NCBI GenBank assembly: GCA_009692005.1
Contig: SHZZ01000003.1
Span: 115,143-179,142, forward strand
Length of the DNA: 64,000 bases
DNA from: Gemmataceae bacterium
Lineage (GTDB): Bacteria > Planctomycetota > Planctomycetia > Gemmatales > Gemmataceae
Reading direction: 5' to 3'
The notes below the pieces were generated by a model, which was not told where the DNA came from, searched no databases, and worked only from the letters and a program-made list of their open reading frames with translations. Numbering within the stretch: the first letter of the stretch is position 1; every line of letters starts with the position of its first letter. Shown here piece after piece: positions 56,001 to 64,000 of this stretch. A program made the position numbers and the translations under genes.

Positions 56001-58069
56001 GCCAAGTAGAAACCCGAAAGGTTTGTGCCGGGATAGGAAAAGCGCGAAGGCCCGTCCATGGGCTGAAGGGAAACCGTCTCCTGCTTGCCATCGGGCAATT
56101 GCACCTGGACATCGCCTGAGACGGCCTCGGTGAAATCCTCCAGTGGCATGGTGGCTTCCTGGCTTTGTTCACGCAACAGCCCGGCGCAAGCTGAAAGGAG
56201 CAATTCCTGGGTAAAGGGAACATAGCTGGGGTAAGCCGGCCAGTTGTTCCAATCGGTATTGGCGGAGGTATTGACCAGGTAAACCCAGCCGCGCAAACGG
56301 GCTTGCCGGGCTGCTAGTTCTTTTTGGCCGTTCTGGGGAAAGGGGGGCTGCCAGCCTGCCAGAGCGGGAACAGAAGCGGGAAGTCCAGCGGGATCGCCGA
56401 CTTTGCCCGCGACGGGGACGCGGCGGAAAGTGGCCAGCGCACGGGGCGGATTCTTCAGCGCCGGAAGAAGCTGAAAGACTTTTTGAAACCGTGGAGCAAG
56501 AAGGGACTGCAAATCTTCGGGGGATTTGAAGGCCGAGAGCGGCGGAACCTGGCTGGACCCAGGCTCAGGAAGAAACTGGTAAAGGAAATCACTGCCCGAA
56601 GAGATTCCCTTCTCCAGGCGAAAGGGCAGCAGTTCTTTCCCGGGCGCATGCAGGAATTCGTTGTAGGAAGCTGGGTCGGCCTGGTTGCCAAGGAAGAAAA
56701 CGGCGCCTCCCCCGCGCCGCACATGCGTTTCCAACCGCCGCGCCTCGGCCGCCCGCCAGCGCGAAACATCGCAGCAAAAGACGCAGTCGAAACCCTCAAG
56801 CGCCCCCGTGCCCTCGTCGGCAAAACGGCTTTCCTCCAGCACCTGCGGGCGGATCAACACTGGGCCAGACTCCAGCCCTTCATTATCCAGCGCCACCTGT
56901 AAAAACCCGGTTCCTTTTTCCAATTCCCTTGAAGCAGGGCGGCCATCGATCAGCATCACCTTCAAATCTTTACGCACCTGAATTACGGCCTGGCAAGAAT
57001 CGTCGGCTTCCAAAGCATCGCCCGTGATCTTGACCTGAATGGCGTAAGTGCCAGGCTCGGCAAACTTGTGCTTCAGCACCACGCGAGTTTGCCTGGCCTG
57101 GTCGAGTTCCAGCGACTCGGAAGCCACCGCCGCGGGGAAAACTCCAACCAGGTCGTTGCGAATTTTCGACACCAGCAACTGGGCCTTGGTCTCCCCCTTG
57201 CGGGCGCCAAAGGCCTGCACCTTGGCCACAATCCGCGTTTCCCCTTGCACCCCCGCCAGAGGGCCATCCAATTCAATGCCGGAAACCGAAGCGTTGGAAT
57301 CCACCTCGGCGCCCACATCCAAGAGGGCGATCTGGCCCTGGCCCTGGATTTTCTCAAACAGGCCATTCACCTGCCCCGGGTTGGCAACTATCCAGGAGGA
57401 TTTGCAAAAGTCGGTGAGGAAAATAATCTTGCGTTCCTGGAAGCGGCCGGGGGTGCGCTGCAGGATGGAATCGACCAAAGCCAAGGCGCCAGACAGGTCG
57501 GAGCATGCATGCACAGGGGTCAGCGCCCGGACTTCCTCGCGGACCCGGGCCAGGTTTTCCGAGGGCTCCAGCACCACGCCGCGGGCCGGCCAGGAGAGGA
57601 GGACAACGCTGGCGGCATCGCCCGATCGAAGCGAGTCGAGGATTTCCAGCGCCTTGTCCTTGCCGCGATCAAACGCTGTCGTTTGACCCTGCCGCGCCAG
57701 CATGCTTAACGAGGCGTCGAGTACGATGATGGCATGGGTGCGGCGGGCGCCCAGCGCGTGAATTCCTTCCATCGAGGGGAACACTTTTCGCCACCACGGC
57801 TCGGCCCAGGGCATGGCGGAGGCGCAGGCGGAGGCCAGGAAAAACACCATCAGGCAGCGCAGCAACAGCAGCAGCCATTGCTCCAGCCGGAGTTTTTTCT
57901 CCCGCGTTTTCTTGGCTTCAAGGAGAAAGCGCATGGTCGGCCAATCGACGACCTTGCGACGGAATCGGCGCAGCAAGTGGATCAGGACGGGAATGCCGAC
58001 GGCGGTGGCGCCGGCCAGAAGCGCGGCCAGCGGCGTTTCAAAAAGAAAAGCGAACACCGGGTCGATCAT
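53084..58069 (-). CDS. BatA-VWA / VWA-glutamine-amidotransferase-like fusion protein
   Basis: A 1661-residue membrane protein. Residues 1-95 are the BatA-type N-terminal domain with two helices (PVLIHLLRRFRRKVVDWPTMRFL). A first VWA domain follows with MIDAS motif DASLS (Asp at about 118), then a PF07584-like and amidotransferase-like region. A membrane helix near 790 would end a normal BatA protein. Instead the chain continues: new helices (about 830-940), a second VWA with MIDAS DDSQS (Asp about 948), and a glutamine-amidotransferase-like domain (KTARVLYVEGCRRYEYHYLKMIM ... GGGLLFVAGPRHL, about 1190-1350) plus beta domains. In other planctomycetes these are usually two genes. ATGA links it to DUF58 upstream. 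Confidence 0.82.
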   Translation of the reverse strand: MIDPVFAFLFETPLAALLAGATAVGIPVLIHLLRRFRRKVVDWPTMRFLLEAKKTREKKLRLEQWLLLLLRCLMVFFLASACASAMPWAEPWWRKVFPSMEGIHALGARRTHAIIVLDASLSMLARQGQTTAFDRGKDKALEILDSLRSGDAASVVLLSWPARGVVLEPSENLARVREEVRALTPVHACSDLSGALALVDSILQRTPGRFQERKIIFLTDFCKSSWIVANPGQVNGLFEKIQGQGQIALLDVGAEVDSNASVSGIELDGPLAGVQGETRIVAKVQAFGARKGETKAQLLVSKIRNDLVGVFPAAVASESLELDQARQTRVVLKHKFAEPGTYAIQVKITGDALEADDSCQAVIQVRKDLKVMLIDGRPASRELEKGTGFLQVALDNEGLESGPVLIRPQVLEESRFADEGTGALEGFDCVFCCDVSRWRAAEARRLETHVRRGGGAVFFLGNQADPASYNEFLHAPGKELLPFRLEKGISSGSDFLYQFLPEPGSSQVPPLSAFKSPEDLQSLLAPRFQKVFQLLPALKNPPRALATFRRVPVAGKVGDPAGLPASVPALAGWQPPFPQNGQKELAARQARLRGWVYLVNTSANTDWNNWPAYPSYVPFTQELLLSACAGLLREQSQEATMPLEDFTEAVSGDVQVQLPDGKQETVSLQPMDGPSRFSYPGTNLSGFYLARYPNSPVLNCFAVNPMTVNKGDLSNESDLTRAAPEEIKLAYPGGKLAIAKNLWEVPWEGAQHEGAAAGGVKGVIGGKIAGYLLFLVVLLALAEFLFSWYLDSGRSPGTRPGQGLGWLLNSLSILCLLALGLLVFTLAHESSTGDFFGFMGNQTRSEWEARLGLEGAGEGESLQWKLREQESFPRVLTAPSFRLGAILALLAGLLAMTWPLLRGKMVLGTLHLVCLRLGFWGILLWVLLPRISLGFEKMSWPDLAIVIDDSQSMSYSDRYQGEGVARLYAELGSRDGRAPTRLSVVQGLLSEKDGDFLQRLISRRFRLHLYRCSAQAERIATLSKREEIPAALEAIAKLRADSFHDSSRLGASWRQVLNDFRGASLNGVVFLTDGIVTDGEDLGRVAKYASQAGVPLFPVGIGEGLDPKDIALRDIQAPDELAFGDKAVFDVRLAATGFSDLKAEVLLREKGSPEILDRQEVSVDPNGTPVLARLGHRPKKEGRIEYEIEIPPVRGESDLENNRGIKVIQVQAAKTARVLYVEGCRRYEYHYLKMIMERQALIPGGKKLIDLSVLLLEADPDFPAQDKTAIAGFPTRVELFQYDVVVLGDFDPRPRDNPRASAFLQDLSDFVREKGGGLLFVAGPRHLPRDFANTPIRDALPVEVQPGSVDNEPEEGIFAGFKPLLTPAGQVHPIFRFHPDEKENADTWAKLRDLFWHASGYSAKKAAEVLATLPGGGEGALQRGAFPLVIQQYYGAGRVLFFGFDETWRWGFREDQAYYNQFWVQTLRYLARGTTGKTELKLDRQGAYRRGDPIRVLARFPGGGQNPGLAGQVRVGVEKKALQGGRERESRTLALSPVAGSSSSFEGVIENARDGQYEFTLVEPSLDPVPKAQCKVFPPPLEMERLKMAEADLIRAAEQTRGKYFSLAQARELPSGIPPGFQAAAPAPTPPRDLWNHPALFALALACLGLDWFLRRRLNLL

Positions 58070-59010
58070 GTGGACATGCTCCCCGGCCCTTTCCTCCCCC
58101 GCGCATGCCGCCCCGCCAGATAACTGGCCAGGATATTCCCGAGCAATTCGTCGGTGCGCAGCAGCAGGTAATCAACATCCATTTTTTTCAGCCCGGATTT
58201 CCATTCCTCGAGAAACCGTCCCAGGTTCTCCAGGTAGCCTTGGCGCAAACTCACCGGATCGGTGTCGAGCGTTGCTTCCCCTTCCAGCCCGCGAAAGAGG
58301 GTGGGGTCTTGAAAGGGAAATTCCAGCTCATCGGGGTCCAAGACATGAAAGACCACCACCTCGTGGCCGGCATGGCGCAGATGCCGCATCCCTTCCAGCA
58401 CTTCGCCCGTGTTGTCGAGTAAATCGCTGAAGATCATGACAATCCCACGGCGGGGAATGCGGTCGGCGAACTCGTGCAGCAAGGGCCCCAGCCTGGTTGA
58501 AGCCTTCCCCGACCCCCGCGAAAGCAATTCCAGGATCGTTTCCAATTGGGAAATCCTGCTTGAAGGAGACAGCCGGTGCAGGGATAGGTCGGCAAAAAGG
58601 CCAAGCCCGACAGCGTCGCCCTCTCGCTGCAACAGGTGGGCCAAAACGGCGCACGCTGTCGCACCGTGGTCGTACTTGGTCCGTATCCGCGAGGGTTCGT
58701 TTTTCCAGGCTTGCGAGCCGTAAGACATCGACTCGCTGGCATCGACCAGCAGCCAGCAGGCGAGATTAGTTTCTTGCTCGTACTGTTTCAGATGGAGCCG
58801 TTCGGTGCGGGCCAAGACTTTCCAATCAAGGCGGCGGAGATCGTCGCCGGGGGAGTATTCCCTATGCTCGGCGAATTCGACCGAAAACCCGCGCATGGGG
58901 CTGCGGTGCCGGCCAGACAAAAGCCCCTCGACAATCATGCGGGCGTCAACCTCCACCAGGCGCAGCCTGGCCAGGGTGTTGGCATCGAGATATTGGCGAG
59001 TCTGACTCAC
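58066..59010 (-). CDS. DUF58 domain protein of the MoxR operon
   Basis: A 314-residue protein. I choose the GTG at 59010 as start because GGAG lies 7 bases before it and it follows the moxR stop by 22 bases; an upstream TTG at 59067 would overlap moxR. The core DUF58 signature is FAEHREYSPGDDLRRLDWKVLARTERLHLKQYEQET (about residues 45-80), followed by a VWA-like fold whose MIDAS-like motif reads LLVDASESMSYG (DxSxS). No signal peptide is found. DUF58 proteins partner with MoxR ATPases. The stop overlaps the BatA fusion's ATG (ATGA, 58069-58066). Confidence 0.9.
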   Translation of the reverse strand: MSQTRQYLDANTLARLRLVEVDARMIVEGLLSGRHRSPMRGFSVEFAEHREYSPGDDLRRLDWKVLARTERLHLKQYEQETNLACWLLVDASESMSYGSQAWKNEPSRIRTKYDHGATACAVLAHLLQREGDAVGLGLFADLSLHRLSPSSRISQLETILELLSRGSGKASTRLGPLLHEFADRIPRRGIVMIFSDLLDNTGEVLEGMRHLRHAGHEVVVFHVLDPDELEFPFQDPTLFRGLEGEATLDTDPVSLRQGYLENLGRFLEEWKSGLKKMDVDYLLLRTDELLGNILASYLAGRHARGRKGPGSMST

Positions 59011-59032
59011 GCGGTTTCTCCGAAATAATCCT

Positions 59033-60097
<1,065 letters not shown>

Positions 60098-60328
60098 GAT
60101 CCCACCCTTTCCTTTCGCAACCGGCGCTCGGCTAATTCTCACCCATTCCACTCTTCAGCATAAGAGGAACTGCCGGGCTTGCAAAAGGAAAGAAGAGAAA
60201 TTCATTGAAGATGAAAACTCCCTGAGAATGGGGAGTGGGGAAACATGGTCAGGTCAATCGAGGCATCTTTTGGCTGGCTGGCCCGCGCACCGGGCGGATC
60301 AGCCGTCAGTGCGATTGTAAAAAAGGTT

Positions 60329-63300
60329 TTACGGTTGAAGGCAATAGATTGTTCCGGGCAAATGGACCAGGACTTTCTCCTGGCTGGAAAGCAAAACTGG
60401 CTTAGAAAAGGGAGGAATGCTACGGAACCGCAACTCGGGAACAAAAAAGAAATAAGGAGACAGGTCCAGGCGGGTACTTCCCCTGCCAGCGTATGAATTC
60501 AAATGGAGACTTTTCCCCGCTGCCAGGGAAGGAGTCAAGGACAGCAACTCAATCCCCTTTGGGTAAATTCCATCAGGTTGGAATTCCCAGGCGCACCCCA
60601 GCCAGGAAACTTGCACCGCCCAGCTTGGTTGCGGATTGGTCCAAAGCAAAGTCCGGTTAGCAGTAGAAATACAGTTCCAATGGCAGTCTCCTTTTTTAGC
60701 CGACGGGATTTCGCCAGGGATTTCCTTACCCGACTCGAGGTCAACCAGGGCCTCTTTCCCACCCACGGGAACTAGCGCCACGCGGTTAATCACCTGAACC
60801 TGGGCTGGGGAATTAACCTCTGGCAATAGAAGGGGTTTTGGCCAAAGCGCCCGCGGTCGGTCGGCAGCCAGCCGCTGCAAAAGAAAGCCGAGATTCGTGG
60901 GAATGCCCGCAATGAGGGATTCGTCAAAAGTCCGGAGGATTCCCGGAGCGCCCGTACTCCAGGTGGCGGGCACGGCTTGCATTTTCCAGGCCAGGCTGCC
61001 CAAGGCATCTCGGCATTGAATTTCGCCATTAACCTTCAATCCGAAAAACCGACCCGGCAAACTGGCCGTCGATGCCCAGGCAACTCCCTGGCCGGATTCC
61101 AGCTTTTGCAGTTTCTTTTCCGTAAAATTCAGCAGCCACAAGCCGCCAAGGGAATCGGGCAGAAACAAGGCGGCAAAAGAGGGTTGAACCGCCAGACCAA
61201 GGTTCCAATGCGCGCCGGGCAACGGCCAGCCCGAACCGGGCAGATGGGATTCCCATTCCAGCCGCCCTTGAACGGTGTCGATTACCGCCAGGCCCGATCC
61301 TTGCCGGGCGCAAACCAGCCAGGGCCCCGCGGAAAACGGACTCCCCTTCCCTTCCTTTAAACCATGGGGAACTAACGCCCGCCATTTCTCTTTCCCCGTG
61401 GCGGCCTCCAGGCCCACAACGCCCCGATAACCAGCCACTAACGCTGTCTCGTTTGAGTCTTCAATCCAGGCGCAAGGAAATGGCAGCAAAGTTTTCCAAA
61501 CCAGGGCGCCGTCCCATTTTCTGCGTTCCAAAGCCTGGTCGTGAAGCCAGTACCAGCAATCCTTTCCCCTGGCGATGGAGGAAACTCCGCCGGTATTCCC
61601 GGAAAAAGGCGCCTCGGCGCGCCATTTAACCTTCTCTTGCAAAGGGGAAAAATCGAAACGCAAACTCTGAGAAGGAGACTCATTGGAATTCCCCGCGTCT
61701 TTGCCGCTCGATTGCGCCGGGCTGGGGGACTCTTTGGGCCAGGCCACGCCGTGCTTCTTCCACTTTTCTTCAGAGGCATATACCGAGATGAAGACTCGGC
61801 CAGCCGAAATGAAGTACCCGCCAGAGAGCGCCAGATTGCCGGGAGGAGCGTTGTGAAAAATGGTGAGGTCGGCGGCGGGCAAACCACTTTGCATGTCAGC
61901 GGAAAAAATGCCTTTAACCGTGGGCCAAACCAGGGTTTGCCCAAGCAGAAACCCTTTTCCACTCGAGGGGAGCTTGGCGCCGTCGCCTGGCGCGGTCCAG
62001 CCTTTTTTATCCGAGCCATCAAAGGTGTTTAAGGCCCGCAGGCCGTTTTCCGTTGCGACGATAACCCGGTCGTCCCAACCGCCGATTAAACCATTCGCTC
62101 CTGGACATTCCCTTTCCCAAAGAATAGTTCCTGAATAGGGATCGATCCCGCGGACCAAGTCTTTGCCTTCCACCAGGGTGAACAAGCCCCCTTGTGAAAA
62201 GAAAGTTTTTGTTGCTGATAAGTTGCTCGGGCCTTTTTTGGGCTCTGCCGCTTCCGGCACCCTTGCCCAACGCACAACCCCGGTGGCGATTTCAACCGCC
62301 GCCATGGCCCCGTTCCTTCCGGTCCAAATCACATCCGTGCCGCAGCGGACCAGCGCCGATTGGCTCCCGGGCAGAGCGCCCCAGCCGCCGGAGTCGCTGG
62401 CCGGTTCCAGCGTCCAAATCAACTCCCCCTCCTGGCGTGAATCCAAGAAATGGCAATAAAGCCGCACCGTTTCTTTGCCTTCCTTCTGTGTGCGCACCGC
62501 TGTCACCACACGGCCTTGGTGGCAAAGGGGCGGGCTGTCAAACCGCGAGGCAGACTCCAAGGGATAGGCCGCTTGCCATTGCAATTCCGCCCCCTTCTCA
62601 TTCACCTTCAAGCAGACCAATTTTCCCTGAAAGGGAGGAGGCGGGGTTGCCCCCTCCAGGGGAAATAAAGCCTTTGGAAACTCACTCCCCAAACAGGCAA
62701 CAACAAACGAAGGCGGAACAAAGGCCAGCGCGTGGACTTTCCCAGGAGTGTCTTCTTGCGAGGAAGTGATTCCTGCATCGAACCACTTTTGCGTTTTCCC
62801 CGTACCCAGGTGAGTGGCAAGGATCCGGGTTCCCTCCTGGTGAATCAGCCAGGGTTCCACGATCAGGGGGTGAACGGTGAGGTCTGGGGATGGGATGGGT
62901 GGAAACAACCTGGGCGCCGCCGGCCCTTTTTTTGGGTTTTCCTCTTCACCAATGGTCACTTGCAACAGCGGGTCCAACGAGCACCAGTGCCCCAACTTTT
63001 GTGGCGTGGTCCGCGAGGGAACAAGAGAATTCCTCTCCGGGCAGGCGGCATAATCTGACCAATCGGCATGGTGAGGCAGAAGGTCCTTCTTGATCAGCCC
63101 GGTGAAAAGTTCCTTGTAGTTTCCTTTTTTCCCCAGAAGGGATCCTGAAGCATTCGGGTGTTGAGTAAGAAAGTCGTTCAGTTTTTCTCTGAAGGACCCG
63201 CTGTCATTGCCCCGACACATTTCCGCCAGGATTACTCGCGCTTTTAATTCCCCACTGGCATTCGTCGAAGCGGGTGGCGCCAAGGGGAAGAGGGGCATCT

Positions 63301-63760
63301 TCCACCAGAACACCGCCTCTTCCAGGTTCCCCGATTCCAGGGCCAGGTCGCCCAGCCAAAGGCCCGCCAGGGCGCCAGCTTCCACTCCTGCAGCAGTCCG
63401 GGCGATTAACTGAACCGCTTGCAGGTCCCCCCGACGGGAAGATTCTTCCAGCTTCTTTTTCACTTGAACATTCCATTGCCGCAACCTCAATGGAGATTTT
63501 TCTTCGCTCACCCCGGCCAGCAGTTCATTGGCCCAGCGGGCCAAAGGAACAAGGCTGCTTTTTTCTCGGCGCACCAGTGTTTGCGGATGAAAGGAAAGTA
63601 GCCGAATCAACTCGCCAGCCGATTCTTCATCCGGCTGTTTCAGCCATTTCTCGCTCAGTTCCTTCATTTTGTCGCGAAGTTCCACACCCTCTTGGAAGGG
63701 AATCTGTCCCCAGCAGGCCTGAGCCAAAATCAGGAAAAGGATGGGAATCATCCGGCTCAT
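60329..63760 (-). CDS. Large PQQ-type beta-propeller repeat protein
   Basis: A 1143-residue exported protein. The ATG at 63760 gives a signal peptide (MIPILFLILAQACWGQ); the frame is open to 63892 with a GTG, but that part is not signal-like. The N-terminal third (about residues 25-250) is helical, possibly tetratricopeptide-like (LAGLWLGDLALESGNLEEAVFWWKM). The rest contains beta-propeller blades with PQQ-type motifs (ATGVVRWARVP, GTILWEREC, ATGKEKWRALVP, VQGRLEWESHLPG). Similar BamB-like planctomycete proteins are usually not quinoproteins but propeller scaffolds. It lies 231 bases upstream of moxR on the same strand and may share its transcription. Confidence 0.82.
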   Translation of the reverse strand: MSRMIPILFLILAQACWGQIPFQEGVELRDKMKELSEKWLKQPDEESAGELIRLLSFHPQTLVRREKSSLVPLARWANELLAGVSEEKSPLRLRQWNVQVKKKLEESSRRGDLQAVQLIARTAAGVEAGALAGLWLGDLALESGNLEEAVFWWKMPLFPLAPPASTNASGELKARVILAEMCRGNDSGSFREKLNDFLTQHPNASGSLLGKKGNYKELFTGLIKKDLLPHHADWSDYAACPERNSLVPSRTTPQKLGHWCSLDPLLQVTIGEEENPKKGPAAPRLFPPIPSPDLTVHPLIVEPWLIHQEGTRILATHLGTGKTQKWFDAGITSSQEDTPGKVHALAFVPPSFVVACLGSEFPKALFPLEGATPPPPFQGKLVCLKVNEKGAELQWQAAYPLESASRFDSPPLCHQGRVVTAVRTQKEGKETVRLYCHFLDSRQEGELIWTLEPASDSGGWGALPGSQSALVRCGTDVIWTGRNGAMAAVEIATGVVRWARVPEAAEPKKGPSNLSATKTFFSQGGLFTLVEGKDLVRGIDPYSGTILWERECPGANGLIGGWDDRVIVATENGLRALNTFDGSDKKGWTAPGDGAKLPSSGKGFLLGQTLVWPTVKGIFSADMQSGLPAADLTIFHNAPPGNLALSGGYFISAGRVFISVYASEEKWKKHGVAWPKESPSPAQSSGKDAGNSNESPSQSLRFDFSPLQEKVKWRAEAPFSGNTGGVSSIARGKDCWYWLHDQALERRKWDGALVWKTLLPFPCAWIEDSNETALVAGYRGVVGLEAATGKEKWRALVPHGLKEGKGSPFSAGPWLVCARQGSGLAVIDTVQGRLEWESHLPGSGWPLPGAHWNLGLAVQPSFAALFLPDSLGGLWLLNFTEKKLQKLESGQGVAWASTASLPGRFFGLKVNGEIQCRDALGSLAWKMQAVPATWSTGAPGILRTFDESLIAGIPTNLGFLLQRLAADRPRALWPKPLLLPEVNSPAQVQVINRVALVPVGGKEALVDLESGKEIPGEIPSAKKGDCHWNCISTANRTLLWTNPQPSWAVQVSWLGCAWEFQPDGIYPKGIELLSLTPSLAAGKSLHLNSYAGRGSTRLDLSPYFFFVPELRFRSIPPFSKPVLLSSQEKVLVHLPGTIYCLQP

Positions 63761-63890
63761 TGTCCAGGTGAAACGGTTTGATGATGGAAAGGTCATGAGT
63801 GATCCGGGGAAAACAAATGCCATGGTACCAAGCAGGCAACGGGATGGGAGAAAAATGTGGAGAATTGCAAAGCCGGGCGCCACATTCTTC

Positions 63891-64000
63891 ACCCCTCTCC
63901 ACGCTGCTAAGCCAGCGAAGGCCTAACTTCTCACCGAGGCCATGCCTTTTCCCCCTCTCCACGCTGCGAAGCAGTGGGGGAGAGGGGCTGGGGAGAGGGG
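63891..64000. repeat. Dispersed-repeat-like hairpin sequence at the right edge
   Basis: CCCCTCTCCACGCTGC occurs twice, at about 63893-63908 and 63952-63967, each followed by a GAAGC/TAAGC variant. The second copy forms a strong nested hairpin: CCCCTCTCC (63952-63960) pairs with GGAGAGGGG (63979-63987), and inside it CTGC-GAA-GCAG forms a small stem-loop. A further GGGGAGAGGGG-like run follows to the edge. Such pyrimidine-rich hairpins recur between genes in planctomycete genomes (recollection); I cannot count copies from this window. Confidence 0.5.

Overview
The window looks like a stretch of a Planctomycetota chromosome, probably class Planctomycetia; a Gemmataceae-like member is only a guess. 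The support is family content: two DUF1501 plus DUF1549/DUF1553 (PSD1-type) gene pairs, a DUF6134 protein, a large MoxR/DUF58/BatA/von Willebrand factor A cluster, FloA with two NfeD proteins, an NPCBM protein, twin-arginine-secreted planctomycete-style enzymes, and a REP-associated transposase relic. Genes are densely packed with many 4-base ATGA overlaps. I see no rRNA, tRNA, CRISPR array, prophage or plasmid replication gene.

Layout. 1-4188: the start of a DUF6134 gene, an L-lactate permease, and a divergent two-gene ECF transporter core (CbiQ, CbiO) with no visible substrate-binding partner. 4282-12595: a secreted acetylxylan-esterase-like hydrolase, a D-threonine-aldolase/D-serine-deaminase-like PLP enzyme, pyrH and frr, then a PMCA-type calcium ATPase followed at once by a thioredoxin-like [2Fe-2S] ferredoxin. 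12556-19612: a small unknown gene; a PSD1 / DUF1501 / Gfo-Idh-MocA operon; and an amidohydrolase gene broken by an in-frame TAG. 19727-25969: valS, cimA and nadB. 26185-31936: a giant membrane protein with a Lys/Gly-rich tail of about 620 residues, a TIM-barrel isomerase-like protein and a PHB-depolymerase-like esterase. 31934-32125: a 192-bp miniature element carrying the start of a RAYT transposase between perfect 18-bp inverted repeats. 32123-36829: floA, two nfeD genes and a hypothetical, probably one operon. 37069-46082: a DUF2064 protein, an NCS2-like permease, fabF, a second DUF1501/DUF1549 pair with a perfect 22-bp palindrome upstream, surE and a small conserved protein. 46154-60097: seven codirectional minus-strand genes. 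60329-63760: a large PQQ-type beta-propeller protein. The right edge carries hairpin-forming dispersed-repeat-like sequence.

The most system-like locus is 60097 down to 46154. In order of transcription it encodes a MoxR AAA ATPase, a DUF58 protein, a 1661-residue BatA/VWA fusion with two von Willebrand domains, a 1260-residue membrane coiled-coil protein, a low-complexity charged secreted protein, a squalene-cyclase-like repeat protein and an NPCBM protein. Five of the six junctions are tight (four ATGA overlaps and gaps of 18 and 22 bases), so production appears coupled. The giant protein at 26185-30006 seems to be a paralogue that joins the membrane protein and the charged protein of this operon in one chain. 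The function is unknown; a chaperone or insertase machine acting at or outside the membrane on envelope proteins is the natural hypothesis from MoxR/VWA systems.
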